Of a DNA stretch of 64,000 nucleotides, positions 1-10,548 are shown in pieces. The position numbers were made by a program, and so were the translations under genes. The stretch is from Scilla litardierei. Taxonomy: Eukaryota; Streptophyta; Magnoliopsida; Asparagales; Asparagaceae. Numbering within the stretch: the first letter of the stretch is position 1; each line of letters starts with the position of its first letter. The stretch is from the NCBI GenBank assembly GCA_030789695.1, contig CM061139.1, positions 7,765,878 through 7,829,877 of the forward strand, in the 5' to 3' direction. Under the pieces are notes generated by a model, which was given only the letters and a program-made list of their open reading frames with translations, was not told where the DNA came from and ran no database searches.

Positions 1-1
1 G

Positions 2-763
2 TGCCTCGATCAAGAAGAGCAAAGCGTAGACGTACCTTTGCAATCCTTGAAAGAGGAAGCTTACCAGACTATTCAGACACAGGAGGCCACATCCCATCAA
101 TTCCAGGAGAATTTCCTTGCTCGGAGTCGGCAGATTCAAAAATCCATTGAAAATCTTAATTTGATTACCGCTTGCTTAGAAGAAGGTAATGCTTTTGAAA
201 CTCGATTTCAAGAATCTAATACGAGTTCATCTTCTATTGCAGGAATACCGAGCGAGGACACGAATATAAATATCCACATGGCAGGAAGTGTGTGCAAAAG
301 AGAGGACGAGCTAGCAATTTTGGATGAACGAGAGGAGGAGACAGCTAGGGACAAGGGTTTTGAGATTATCGCCATGGAGTCAGAACCATGCCCTCCTCCA
401 GTTTTGTCCCAAAATCATTTACCCCTCTCCCCATTGATCGAGCATCGTACAGAGAGTAGTGCAAATCTTTCAGGGAGTAGTCGTCAACTTATTTTAATTT
501 CTTTCACTTATTTTGATGACTACATTTGGAATAATTTTATTTCGAAGAATTTTAAACTAAAATGGATTGACGTGACTCATCTCTTGCAGGATATAGGTGG
601 ACATCTTATAGAGATGCTGGGAGTCACGTTGCTGGGATACACTTTAGTCGTTGGAGGAAGAATAATCGCCGAGGAGCGCAAGGAGCAAATTGAACAACTT
701 CCTCCACCATCAAAGATTCGGGATCCGCCATTTGATCACGGTGTGTTCTTTCCAGTAGTGTAG
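2..763 (+). CDS. Unrecognised ORF at the env position of the left Athila-like element (5' truncated)
   Basis: The frame is open from base 2 to the stop ending at 763, at least 253 codons; the true start lies outside the window. I do not recognise the family. The N-terminal part is rich in Gln, Glu and Lys and looks coiled-coil prone. The middle is acidic and serine-rich with a Pro stretch near residue 130 of the visible part. Near residue 195 there is a hydrophobic run of about 18 residues (MLGVTLLGYTLVVGG) followed by basic and acidic residues. It ends about 45 bp before the TTGAGGACAATG block that marks the end of coding in this lineage. By position and by the single hydrophobic segment it could be an Athila env-like or accessory ORF. 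That is inference. Athila-2 has no such ORF at this place. Confidence 0.4.
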   Translation, partial: CLDQEEQSVDVPLQSLKEEAYQTIQTQEATSHQFQENFLARSRQIQKSIENLNLITACLEEGNAFETRFQESNTSSSSIAGIPSEDTNINIHMAGSVCKREDELAILDEREEETARDKGFEIIAMESEPCPPPVLSQNHLPLSPLIEHRTESSANLSGSSRQLILISFTYFDDYIWNNFISKNFKLKWIDVTHLLQDIGGHLIEMLGVTLLGYTLVVGGRIIAEERKEQIEQLPPPSKIRDPPFDHGVFFPVV

Positions 764-1779
764 TTTTTATATGCTTTCTAGGTTGCTTGCTTGAATAAAC
801 TCGTACCTCTTCCGACATTGAGGACAATGTCCATCTTTAGTTGGGGGGTGTGTTTGAGACCTTAGGATTTTTTTTTGAGAAGAATAAATCACCAAATCTC
901 ATCATTTTAAAACTCATTCATATGCCTCTAATGCGGATGATTATACATTACTTGTGTTCTAAAAATTGTTTATGGCTTGATTAATTATTTTTCCTTCATG
1001 GAATTGCCGTTAATATGCTATTCATGAAAATTTTCAATTTCCATGATTAATATCTCGAAATAGTTTGAATTGATTTCATGCATGCTAATGTGATGGAAAA
1101 AGCTTAAGTATACACGATTTTTAAGAATAGTCTTCAAGTTGAAGAGGAATGTGGCCATGGTTATTAATGTTTATGTTCGAAAGAATGGGTTTTGAGTTGC
1201 TTACAAGAAAAAAAGAAAAGAAAGAAAGAAATGAAAAGAAAAATGATGAAAAATGCATGCATATGTATGTCACTAATAAATAACTTGGTTGGTTCGAGTA
1301 GTACAGTCCGAGGGGTCCTTTTTGGCCTAATGCCCTATTATCGTCTGATTTGGGAGCCATTGACCGGAACCTCACTCATTTGATGGAGCGATCCAAGTTA
1401 TACTTTTTTCTGCGAATGTTGCTTGATGCACGTTACGAGAAACGAATAAAAGAAAAGAAATGGTGAATATACTAAGCAACTTCAATACCCATGTCTTGAA
1501 TGATTATTTTGATAGGCCAATTCCTTGGAAACAAGAAAACTAGAGAAAAACGACGTGTTATACTTTCGCTTGCGCAAAACGATGCTTGTATGTTATTTAT
1601 TCATACTAAATTAGAGAAAATTTCATGTGATTGATTTTGTTCATGTATGTGTATATTGATGGTCAAGATCATGTTGGAATGCGAATTATTAAGCCATGCC
1701 ATGAGCAATTTGAAAGAACTTATTGTTTTATTACTCATCCGTATTTATCGCTATTTTTGCTAGAGACTAGCAAATCGCT
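764..1779 (+). other. 3' non-coding spacer of the left Athila-like element
   Basis: About 1 kb of AT-rich sequence without a credible ORF lies between the last coding frame and the polypurine tract. It contains the conserved TTGAGGACAATGTC block followed by a G-run near 840, and a purine-rich stretch near 1205-1245. Athila-2 has a spacer of similar length at 56591-57590. Confidence 0.6.
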
Positions 1780-1789
1780 AGTTGGGGGG
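1780..1789 (+). promoter_or_regulatory. Polypurine tract (plus-strand primer) of the left Athila-like element
   Basis: AGTTGGGGGG abuts the LTR start TGTGAT. Athila-2 has the equivalent TAGTTGGGGGT directly before TGTGATGAT on the minus strand (56580-56590). Confidence 0.7.
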
Positions 1790-2124
1790 TGTGATTTGGG
1801 TTCAATATTGCGTATTTAACCCCCCACTTAGCCCTATTTTGTGCTCATTTGATGCTAGATTTATCTCTAATTCATACGTATTTTCTACACATTTATTTAT
1901 GAGAGAAAACACACTATTTGAGCACAAAACAGCATTTAACGACGTATTTCTGCACATTTTATATTTTTCCTAGCATCGTCTCGATCTCACGATTCCAACG
2001 ACTATTTATTTGTATTCTTCTGAGATCTGTGCTAATTACTGTGTATTTTTGAATGCAGAATACTATTTAAATGGGGAAATACGCAAATAAATACGTATAT
2101 ACGGTCGGCGCACGAATCTTGGCG

Positions 2125-2448
2125 GCCACGTGGCAGCAATCTGGCCGTTCCCGCTCAATCGGACGGCAGCTGGCGATTCCAACTACGGGGGCGACGTGGC
2201 ACTTCCCTAAGCGTTCGATTCCGATCGAACGACGGACAAGCCGCCTGCTCGGAATCAAATCAGCGGAAGCGGGGCGACCAAATGCGGGCCACGTGGCTCA
2301 ATCACGGCCGCGAGATCTTCATCCGACGGCCAGAAGTGGAACGCATTGCAACGGCGGCGTGGCATCATCGTGGCCGTTGGATCACGATCCAACGGCCCGC
2401 TCGCGAGATCAGACGACGCAGGCGGCGCGATTCCAAGCGCCACGTGGC
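2125..2448. promoter_or_regulatory. Cluster of perfect G-box palindromes in the LTR
   Basis: The 10-bp palindrome GCCACGTGGC occurs at 2125-2134, 2288-2297 and 2439-2448. Near matches lie at 2191-2200 (GCGACGTGGC) and about 2354-2362. Between them GGACGGC or CCGACGGCC recurs, so the block is probably an old tandem repeat. CACGTG is the G-box bound by plant bZIP and bHLH factors. Its placement in the first third of the LTR suits an upstream promoter region. Confidence 0.6.
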
Positions 2449-2997
2449 GTGCCCTGGTCGAATCCCGCATTTTTGAAAGTTGATCGGACGGCCAAGGGTT
2501 GATCCGATCCAGATCTGCGGCGTGGATTGATTCGGGCGTGAATTTGAAGCGGGTTTTGAACCCGATAGCACAGTAAACCCGCAATGATTTATATTTAAGG
2601 TATTTTAGGGGTTTTTGAGCGTATGCAACCAGATTGGGGCGTATTTTGAGCGTATTGGAGGCTCTAGGAGCCGTATTCTCCCCCTGAAAAATTCTGTAAA
2701 ATTCCAGAGGCTTGTTTTATTATTTTCAGAGAGTTTGAAGTCTTTTCAAGGAGAATTGGTGATATTTTCTTCAACTTCTATCTTGTATTTTGGTGTTTTC
2801 TATTGTATTTTGCCATGAACTTGAAGTATTTGGCTATGAAACTTGTTTATTTTTGCATGATGTGTAGCTAAATCTCTGTTGTGCATGGTATGGAGTAGTT
2901 AGGGGATATTATTTGTGTTAGTTTGGTTGTATTCCTTGTGCTAAATCGTTAAACGTCGCTAAAATTGTAATCTTTGTCCGTAAATCGACTTTTTTAG

Positions 2998-3195
2998 ATT
3001 CCAAAAGAATTAATTAAGTTGATGATCGCCCCAAAAGGGTGAGTTTTGATCTCCCCAAAAGGGAGTTTCATATTGTAGTTTTGATCTCTCCAAAAGAGAG
3101 TTTCATATCGTATTATAGCTTTAGCGACGATCTTTTTGAATATTTTGCTTGAACCCCCAAAAGGGCATCTTCCGATGAATTGCTCCCAAAAGGAG
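2998..3195 (+). repeat. Six short hairpins with constant CAAAA loop and covarying stems
   Basis: Each unit is stem, CAAAA, complementary stem. They are ATTC/GAAT (2998-3010), CCC/GGG (3029-3039), CTCCC/GGGAG (3051-3065), CTCTC/GAGAG (3086-3100), CCC/GGG (3155-3165) and CTCC/GGAG (3183-3195). Units three and four are copies of a 35-bp repeat that differ by a compensated C-G to T-A pair. The run lies in the downstream half of the LTR, so it is probably transcribed. Confidence 0.6.
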
Positions 3196-3544
3196 AATTC
3201 ATTGTGTTATACCTATCAACCAAATTAATACGAATCGTTGACCCTAACGAACCCATACCATGTGCATACTCTTTATAGGTATTTTCGTACACGTATTTTT
3301 CTTTGTTCATATCGTTCACGTGTTCACATCACCATCACCGTCATCATTTGTGAAGTGGTTAGTCTCTTTCCGATAGATTTCTATTTGATTTGAATTGTGG
3401 TTGCAACAGATTTCTTCCCGTGGATTCGACATCTGGACTCCCAGATTTTACTACTTGTACGGACTCTTGCACTTGAGAGAGAGCACCTTTCGGAGCCCAC
3501 CAGCTGCCTCAAGCACATCCTCCTGTGTAGCCAGTTTCTATGTA

Positions 3545-4124
3545 TACATCGCCCCCTATACTCTGGATCCAGTCCCATACGGAAGCGTCGAGCTCGGGTG
3601 GCAGTAGTCGCAACAAGCTCCGGGGCAAACTTGCTCAGCAAGGAAAACTCGACGTCATACTCATCCATGCTCCACCGGCCCTGAGTCTACTGCTCAAAAC
3701 ATTGTTTGAGCTCATCCTTTGCAGTCTCTGGAAGGAAATTAGACTCAAAACGCTCCTTGAAGATCTTCCAAGAGATAGGACCTGCCAGATGCCGCTCCTG
3801 GACATCCCACCAATCTCTGGCCTGATGTGTCAACTGTCTTTTTGCTGCATCAACCCAACTATCCAATGGAAATCCAACAGCTGTGAGATCATCCTCTATG
3901 CGCCGTAACCACTCATTGACCTCTAATGCAGTCTCCTTGCCAGAAAAAGTCCTCGGCTTCATTGCCCTAAACTGCTTGAAGCCTGGGATCTTCTGACCCT
4001 ACATCTTGGCAAGCATCTCAGCCTACTGACCCAGACTCGCCTGGAAACCCAGCAAAATCTTCTCCATAAAAGAGGGCTCAGCGTGCTCCATCTCCGATGA
4101 AGATATCCCGTTTCCACTGTCCAT
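3545..4124 (-). pseudogene. gag: gag of the minus-strand chromovirus, with nonsense codons
   Basis: Translation on the minus strand gives a retrotransposon Gag domain of the gypsy type: WLRRIEDDL, then ARDWWDV, then FKERFESNFLP, then YDVEFSLLSKFAPE (roughly residues 60-180). This is the conserved core of Tekay/Del-like Gag, which forms the virus-like particle. The frame from the ATG at 4124 is interrupted by three in-frame TAG codons (after SLGQ, after AKM and after CFEQ). At least two look like CAG to TAG changes. The C-terminal zinc knuckle and everything downstream are cut off by the Athila insertion. Non-functional. Confidence 0.8.
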
Positions 4125-4224
4125 TCTGCAGAGAAAGAGGGCATCACAAGTGGAATTAGTACCATATGTGATGGCATTAAAGTGTATTGGATGTATCATC
4201 CTTTCGTATATCACAGTGTGAGCT

Positions 4225-4249
4225 GACCTGCATGGGCCACCACTAAACC
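4225..4249 (-). promoter_or_regulatory. Conserved post-LTR block, probable primer-binding region
   Basis: On the minus strand the LTR ends in GGGGCGTGACA. Seven bases later comes TGGTGGCCCATGCAGGTC. Nearly the same block follows the LTR of two other gypsy elements here (23183-23200 and 30896-30913), so it is under constraint or recently shared. It is not the usual TGGTATCAGAG complementary to initiator tRNA-Met. I could not assign a tRNA. Confidence 0.5.
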
Positions 4250-6880
4250 TGTCACGCCCCATTCCCACAAATCTTTGTAAGGCAACACAAGCCGTAGGAA
4301 GGGAGGATGGAACTTGACAAGCCGCGGTTTTACATCGAGCGTGAATAGGGAAACACGATAAGCAGGCCACTGCGAATGCTGTGATCATACATCACCTATA
4401 TATAAAGGAAAGAAGCAACACATACTGCCATCACAGAGAGTACATATCCACAGAACTACATAACCAAAGAGCGTACTACACACCAGTATCAAGTACAAAG
4501 TGAACTGACTCCAGTACATACATGAGAAGTACTACAAGCCACCAACATATACCACAGCTACAAAAGACAACTCGCTCACCACTCAACCAACCTCACACTA
4601 CACGACACATCCCAAAAAGAGTGGTGTCCCCAAGTCAAAATTCACGTCTAAGGAATCTCCTGAGGGATATTTTGCTCTGGTATCACCTGCTCAAGACCTG
4701 AAAAGTAAATTGAGCACGTCAAACGTGCCTAGTAAGAAACTAACTAGGGTAGTGGAAAATCATTTAAAGGTTATGAGTGTAAAAACAACAGGAGTACCGG
4801 CAACCGAGGTAAAGAGTACATCACACAAATGAACAACAACAACGCACATGAAATTTATTAGTTAGCAGATGTTAGTGACTCTTTGGAAGTCTGGGTATCA
4901 CCCAAAGATAAGGGCATGGACCTCACCCCAAATTTGGGGTGAATTTAGCACACGACGCAGTGGACACGTGCACTGTACGCCGGGCCTCTCAGATCCCCCG
5001 TCCCTGGCAGGAGTGAGGCTCTCCGCATAATAACACAACCTCCGTATGTCCCCTCCACTTCTGGTAAAGGCGAGTGGGAAATAAATATCACATATCACAT
5101 AGCTCTTTCCCCAACTTCTCAGTCCAACCCCTTATAGTTAAGTTATACACAAACTTCCCCATCCCAATACTTGGATGTTCACCCGCCTTAGAGCAGATCG
5201 AGACATCCCAGTTAACATGTCATATGTGATAATATTCAATGGCCATACACAAGTTCACAAATGTAATACATGACACAACATTTTAATGGCCATTTTCCAA
5301 GTTCTTCAATTTCACATTCATTTGTGTATTTTAACATACATATAGCGGCTGTCATGCAAATGAAAAGTGACACACCATCAATTTTAGTAACAAATCTCAT
5401 AATTAAACTTTCTTAAATATATCAACAACATTCATGCATGTTAAAATGGAAAATTTAACAACAATCAAAATTTTAACTTCACCCAAAACAGTTCAACTTG
5501 CTGAAATTTGCAGGAACAGCTACAAAGTCATCACATTTAATCAATTTCTCTTATGAATTTGACATAACTCACTGAATGAAAGTTGGATATATACAAGTCC
5601 TGAGTTCGCCCATAAAATTTCATGTAGAAATGTGAACTAGGCAATTTATAGTGATTTATTTGGTGCATCATGTTTAGACTATTTTTCAGACAGAATTCTT
5701 GGTCTGCATTAAAATCCAATTTTAGGCATGTTAGAGACAGAATTTCGAAACATGAGCACTGTGATGAATTTATAGATAAACTTGTTAACTTTCCAACAAA
5801 ACCAAGATCAGCAAAATCCATAGATTGTGCAGGTAATAAACCTCAGTTTTCTAAACTGTGTCAAGTTTGACAGATTTCCAGACAAGTTGCACACACTGAA
5901 TTTTTACTCCTATTTATTGAACCCAACATATGACAAATTTTATATGAATTTGTGGTAGGATGTCAAGATATATAACCACATATTTTTTTTTCAGAAAGTA
6001 AATCAAACTACAGAGATCAAAATTGAGGTAGAAACACACATACAGAATTTCTGTATTTTAGGAGAGCTTGATTTGCTAGGAAAAACAAGGAAATATTGAA
6101 TCTTTTGGGCTATTACAAAAATAATACAAGAAATCAAGAACATAAACAATATAAATAACATCCTAACATTCTCATATCCCTAAATTAAAATCCCTTAACA
6201 CAAGTTAGAATCCTACCTCAATGAATCCCCTTTTTCTCTCTCTTCTCTTTCTCTTTTTTCACCTTTCTTTCTCCTTGTAAAGCTAGGGTTTCCTTGAACT
6301 TTTGGAAGGAAAATTAGGGTTTTTGGGAGGTTTGATAAAATGAAAAGGGGAGTGGGAGAGTTCGGCCAACCTTGGGGAGGAGAGGGATGAAAATAGAAAT
6401 GAGAAGAAAAGAGAAGAAAGTGAAAGAAGAGAATAGAATTTTCCATGAAAATATCTTGCACTAGACTCCTCTTAGGATAAGCATGCATAGGCTAAAATGA
6501 CCTTAATACCCTTCCAAAATTACCCCTCAACTTTCAAGTATTTACAAGTTTGCCATTACTTTATGCACATATAACTTTAGTGTATACGCACAGCAGCTTT
6601 AGTCCAAATGACCGTTTTGCCCCTGACCTTTTCAAAAATTTACGGGTGTGCCACTAAATCCATCCCTTTTCACACTGGCCCCTCACACACTAACCAACTC
6701 TTTCAAAATTTACAAGTATGACATTACTTTACACACACACCTTTACTCTACACACACTTCCACCCACATTGCCTAATGACCAACATGACCCTACACTTTT
6801 CACGGAATTACACGACTGCCACTAGCCATAAACATGCCATATCATCTCTTACCTACTCCTCATACTCCCTCTACTCGTGT
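4250..6880 (-). repeat. 5' LTR of the minus-strand chromovirus
   Basis: It begins, read on the plus strand, with TGTCACGCCCC, the same terminus as the young non-autonomous gypsy LTRs (16882 and 23209). It contains an ACCCTAGGTTT-like stretch near 6240-6320 seen in other LTRs of this group. No ORF in it is credible. The far end lies somewhere in 6862-6920, where chromovirus pol coding on the other strand takes over. Confidence 0.55.
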
Positions 6881-6924
6881 ATAGGGGACCACCGTATCAG
6901 TCGCCGTATAGGGCTAAACAGGCC

Positions 6925-7439
6925 ATGACAGAGACATCAGGGATAAGCTCCGGATCGCTCAAGATCGTTTCAAGCATTAGGCAGATGCCAAGAGACGACC
7001 TTTGGAGTTTCAGCCGGGAGATCATGTATTTTTGAATATTTCTCCGAACCGCGGAGTCATTCATTTCGGGAAGAAGGGAAAGCTGAGTCCGATGTATATT
7101 GGACCATTTGACGTGCTGGAGCGTGTGGGAGCAGTGGCATATCGCCTTGCTCTACCACCATCTTTGGGGGGAGTTCACAACGTGTTCCACGTATCTCAGC
7201 TATGTCGATACGTCAGTGACCCATCGCACACTGTGGACTTTTCAGAGATCACGGTCCGACCGGACCTGACTTATGAGCAGCAGCCAGTGCAGATTTTGGA
7301 CTGTCGACAGAAGCAGTTGAGGAACAATGTAGTCGACCTAATGAGAGTGATGTGGCGTCACGGATCGCCAGGAGATTCCACCTGGGAGAGAGAATATGAG
7401 ATGATAGAGCGCTACCCTCATTTGTTTCCTGAGCAATAG
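6925..7439 (+). pseudogene. pol: End of chromovirus pol: integrase C-terminus and chromodomain
   Basis: The translated frame has the integrase C-terminal signatures KRRPLEFQPGDHVFL, RFGKKGKLSP-like HFGKKGKLSPMYIGPF, VAYRLALPPSL and HNVFHVSQL. Then come YEQQPVQILD and an acidic/aromatic tail (VMWRHG, STWEREYEM) typical of the chromodomain that follows integrase in Tekay-type elements and targets heterochromatin. An in-frame TAG at about 6979, where CAG (Gln) is expected, interrupts the frame. A one-base shift is likely just upstream at about 6940. The 145 codons from 7002 to 7439 are otherwise open. Upstream pol is lost to the nested insertion. Confidence 0.85.
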
Positions 7440-7471
7440 CTGTTAGAAATTCCGAGGGCGGAATTTTTCTT

Positions 7472-7484
7472 AAGGTGGGTAGAA
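7472..7484 (+). promoter_or_regulatory. Polypurine tract of the plus-strand chromovirus
   Basis: AAGGTGGGTAGAA lies directly before the LTR. The young non-autonomous gypsy has the same motif on the minus strand next to its 3' LTR (19294-19308). Confidence 0.7.
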
Positions 7485-10314
7485 TATAATGGCCAGTATT
7501 TGTATTTTTGCAGCTTAGTAGTTTTCCCTCTTAGTCGTATTTTTTTCCTTCTTTTGCGTGCCCGTTATATTAAATGCGTATCGGTATTTTTTTGTAGCTT
7601 AGCGTACCCATCTTCTGTATTTGTGTGAATAAGTGTCCTTACGCGTTAACCGCACAAATTTTTTTCTATAATACTTTCATTTCAAAATTTTAAAAATTTA
7701 AATTCTAAATTATTTCCTAATTTGTATATGAGACTTTTTCTCATATTTTCATTAATACCAAATCCCACCCCTAATTGCTATTAACTTTTTTGTTCCCTTC
7801 CATATCAAAACAAATTTTTTGAAAACTTTCCTATATTATAATTCTAACCTTAGTTATGGGCATCACTCTTGCCCATATTCACGTATAAGCATGTGAGCCT
7901 ACCAAATTTGTATCTAAATCTACCCTAGCTTTCCTTTCTCTCTCCTACCCTATTTTCACTACCTAGGGTTTCACTTTGTTTCAGCTGCACAAACTTTGAG
8001 CCTGGTATTTTTTTTCGAAACCCTAGTTTAGCAACCCTACACCCACGCACAACACGTCCTCCTCCGGCCTCTCCCCCTTTGACAGGCCACCGACCATCAC
8101 CCGCACACGCTTCGGGCACCTCCACGCAAACAGCAGCCGCCAGCCATCATCCCTTTCTCCGGCCATCACCCACGCAAACACCGCAGCCGTCGGCATCTTC
8201 TCGTTTCCCCTGCTGTCCATGCACCAATACAGTAGGCCCACCCCCTCTCTCATCTGATGTGTCCTCGACCTGCAGCCCACGCAACCCTCGCTGCCGGCCA
8301 CCCTTCTTACAGCACCTCCGCGCATGCAACCCTCGCACCGCCTATAGCCCCATCTGCCCTCCTCGCATCCATGCACACGCAGAAGGTCACCGGACCCCCT
8401 CAGGCTGCCGCCGGACCCCTCTCACAACGGCAGCCCCCTCTGGCCTTAAACCCCACGCACGAGAACCCCAGCCACCTGTAGCCCGCTCCCCGCTCCCCTC
8501 GTTTCATCCCCAAGGCCGAACAGCCCAGGCCTCTCCCCTTGCTGCTGTCCCTATCCACGTCACGGCCGTCGTCCCCTCCGACGTCCAGATCTGCCGCACG
8601 CCTTGCAGCCGTTGCCGCTGTTCGCTGCTTCGCTGTCGCAAGACAACGTAGCCGCTGCGCCTCCCCGTAGACGTTGTTTCGCTGTGCTACCTGTAGCCAA
8701 AACAATCCCGATGCGACTTCCTTACTGCGCTACTCGCAGTTGAGGAACCGGAGACGACGAGATCTAGCACTGTTTTCAGATCCGACGTCGAACCCGTACG
8801 TGTTCGTCGTACTAGGTTGTAACAACTAGGGCCAACAATCGGACTATTTTGACTATGCACATAGGATAGAATCATCGTAGAGAACACTAGAATAGGTTTG
8901 ATCGTAAGAACTTGTGATTTGAGATTGCCATGATAGCCACGTTAAATTTTAGAAACATACCATAATAGGACTTCCAAAAACGCGACCTGACACCGTCCCA
9001 TTTAACTTGTTACAGCGGACCATAACCGACACAGTACACGTGACGAGGCGCTCCCGACGGACGTACTTCTCGCCACTTCAGGCAAGTGTGTTCACTTGCG
9101 TATTTACGGCCACGTTAGGCCATTTACTCTTTAAAATGGTAAATTGTTAAACAAGAGAACCAGACGTGAAATGATAGCATCTGGTACACCCACACGACAG
9201 CCTAGACTTAACGACGAAGTCTAGGCATAAACTGCTATAACTATCATGCTAGGAACTATCTGTGTGTGTGCGTGCGCGTGTGGACCCTCTAGAATGAAAA
9301 GAACATACATTACTCTTGTCATGCCATGTAACATCATTCATGAAATGTTTATACACAACCTGCGAGGAATAGGACACTCTCCAAGTTAGAGAGAGTGATC
9401 CCTTGTCTGGAATACACAACCTGCGGGGAATATGGCACTCTTCAAGTTAGAGAGAGTGATCCCTTGTCTGGAATACACAACCTACAGGGAATATGGCACT
9501 CTCCAAGACAGAGAGAGTGATCCCTTGTCTGGTCTTGTCTTGTGCACGGGTTTAGAGTAGGGTTGAGCGGTCGCACGGTTTAGAGGGTTTAGCAGCCCTT
9601 TATCCGTAAGGCGTGAACCCTCTTGACACGCACGTCTCGTCTTGTCTTGTCACGTAGCCGGTAGCACACAATACGGCCATTGTCATGTCATGTTTACTTT
9701 CCTGCATAGTTTTTACTTTCCTTCCATACTATAAAATGTCATGCTGCTGCATCTTATAACATGTCATTTAAATATCTGTCTTTTAATTACATACACCTTG
9801 CAGTAGAGTTTCCTTACCTTTACTTGACTCTGACTGACATACAACTCCTTTCTCTTGGGTGTTTGTATGTCAGGTACCGAGACAGAGTTCGTAGACCAGG
9901 AGGTAGTATCTGAGGACATGGGCTAGGAGGACGTCGTTCAAGAGTACGATTCGGACGAGGACCAGTCCTAGAGTTCTCCGTCTGTTACTGATTTGGAGTT
10001 ACAGCTTTTTAGTTGGGTGCGTGGCACCATTTTTCTTTCTGTCTAAGGTTGGGTGTGTAGCACCATTAGTTTCTTTTTAGTTGTAGCCATGCGAGGCTTT
10101 CTTTTCAGACTTCTTGTAATTGTTGGATTATTATTTTAATGAATGAATGTTGTTTCCTTTCAGTCATTTTATTCTTCTAAACTTTAAATGCAAGAACCTG
10201 TACTTCGTTTGGTGTACCCCTACAGACGCTTATTGGGTCCGAGCTTCACAGCTCTGGCCCATGCGGCTCTTCGCCACGTCCTCGCTCTCGTATTATGGGA
10301 AGCGGGGCATGACA
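7485..10314 (+). repeat. 3' LTR of the plus-strand chromovirus (2.8 kb)
   Basis: It starts TATAATGG, probably a decayed TGTAATGG, right after the polypurine tract and ends in TGACA. It includes a GC- and proline-codon-rich stretch at 8040-8680 that opens long ORFs on both strands but shows no protein family. It also has a 61-bp tandem repeat at 9352-9533 and a TG-rich patch near 9260. Parts resemble the reverse complement of the non-autonomous gypsy LTRs (for example the block around 9560-9620 against 17610-17700). Confidence 0.7.
9352..9533. repeat. 61-bp tandem repeat, three copies
   Basis: TACACAACCTGC starts units at 9352, 9413 and 9474. Each unit continues with a GAGAGAGTGATCCC stretch and CTTGTCTGG. 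Copies differ at only a few bases. Confidence 0.85.
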
Positions 10315-10548
10315 GTTAGAGCTAGGACCCCATTGTAGTTGTACAGAAGGAACTTATTAATGCTAGTATTTGCTTGGGGGCTTGAGTATGTCGTTGATGC
10401 GAACAAACCAGGGTAAATCTGCTGGGTATTTTGTGCTTACATTTTATCTACACTGCTTGTGTTTTAACTGCGTGTGATTTCTCGTGGGTTGCACGAGAAT
10501 TTTTTATTAGCCTATTCACCCCCTCTAGGTTAGGATCCAGATCCAATA
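10315..10548 (+). repeat. Tail of a copia LTR of the gag-only family
   Basis: This stretch matches the last ~235 bp of the gag-only copia LTRs (13535-13769 and 28575-28813). Shared blocks are CCATTGTAGTTGTACAGAAG, GATTTCTCGTGGGTT, TTCACCCCCTCTAG and the end GATCCAGATCCAA. The remainder of that LTR lies left of the chromovirus insertion and is not in the window. Confidence 0.8.

Larger units (their letters stand above)
1..3512 (+). mobile_element. 3' end of an Athila-like Ty3/gypsy element (left, partial)
   Basis: The window opens inside this element. It has an open frame to 763, a long 3' spacer, a polypurine tract at 1780-1789 and an LTR starting TGTGATTTGG at 1790. The block TTGAGGACAATGTC followed by AGTTGGGGGG after the last ORF is also found, diverged, in Athila-2 in this window (57440-57490, minus strand), so the two belong to one lineage. 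The right end is approximate: the LTR tail resembles that of Athila-2 up to about 3512, after which minus-strand chromovirus gag coding begins. The element therefore inserted into that gag. The target duplication cannot be checked because the left end is outside the window. Confidence 0.7.
1790..3512 (+). repeat. 3' LTR of the left Athila-like element
   Basis: The LTR starts with TG after the polypurine tract. It has a GC-rich block with G-boxes (2125-2448), an AT-rich stretch, a run of small CAAAA-loop hairpins (2998-3195) and a tail with GTGGATTCGACAT and CTCTTGCACTTGAGAG. That tail matches the style of Athila LTR ends (compare the minus strand at 63260-63340). The right border is uncertain by some tens of bases. 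No second LTR is in the window, so age cannot be judged. Confidence 0.65.
3513..6880 (-). mobile_element. Decayed Tekay/Del-like chromovirus, 5' half (minus strand)
   Basis: Read on the minus strand this is a 5' LTR (about 6880 down to 4250), a short gap, a conserved block at 4225-4242, then a broken gag that runs into the left Athila-like LTR near 3512. The rest of pol and the 3' LTR are missing from the window. It sits in the pol 3' end of the plus-strand chromovirus. Neither outer border is sharply defined. Confidence 0.65.
6881..10314 (+). mobile_element. 3' end of a Tekay/Del-like chromovirus (plus strand)
   Basis: It consists of the end of pol with an integrase C-terminus and chromodomain (to 7439), a short 3' UTR with polypurine tract, and a full 3' LTR ending GGGGCATGACA at 10314. 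The right flank (10315 on) is the tail of a copia LTR, so the element inserted there. The expected 5-bp duplication would be GTTAG (10315-10319); its partner is not in the window. Confidence 0.75.

Noticed and set aside
2071..2584. Long overlapping ORFs on both strands
   Set aside because: GC-rich LTR segment containing G-boxes; no protein similarity and both strands open.
4225..4242. Possible tRNA gene end (sequence ending CCACCA)
   Set aside because: No cloverleaf can be drawn around it; the same block follows LTRs at two other places, so it belongs to the element.
8079..8651. 190-codon Pro/Ala/Ser/Thr-rich ORF with overlapping ORFs on the other strand
   Set aside because: It lies wholly inside a chromovirus LTR. 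GC-rich sequence opens frames on both strands and there is no recognisable domain.
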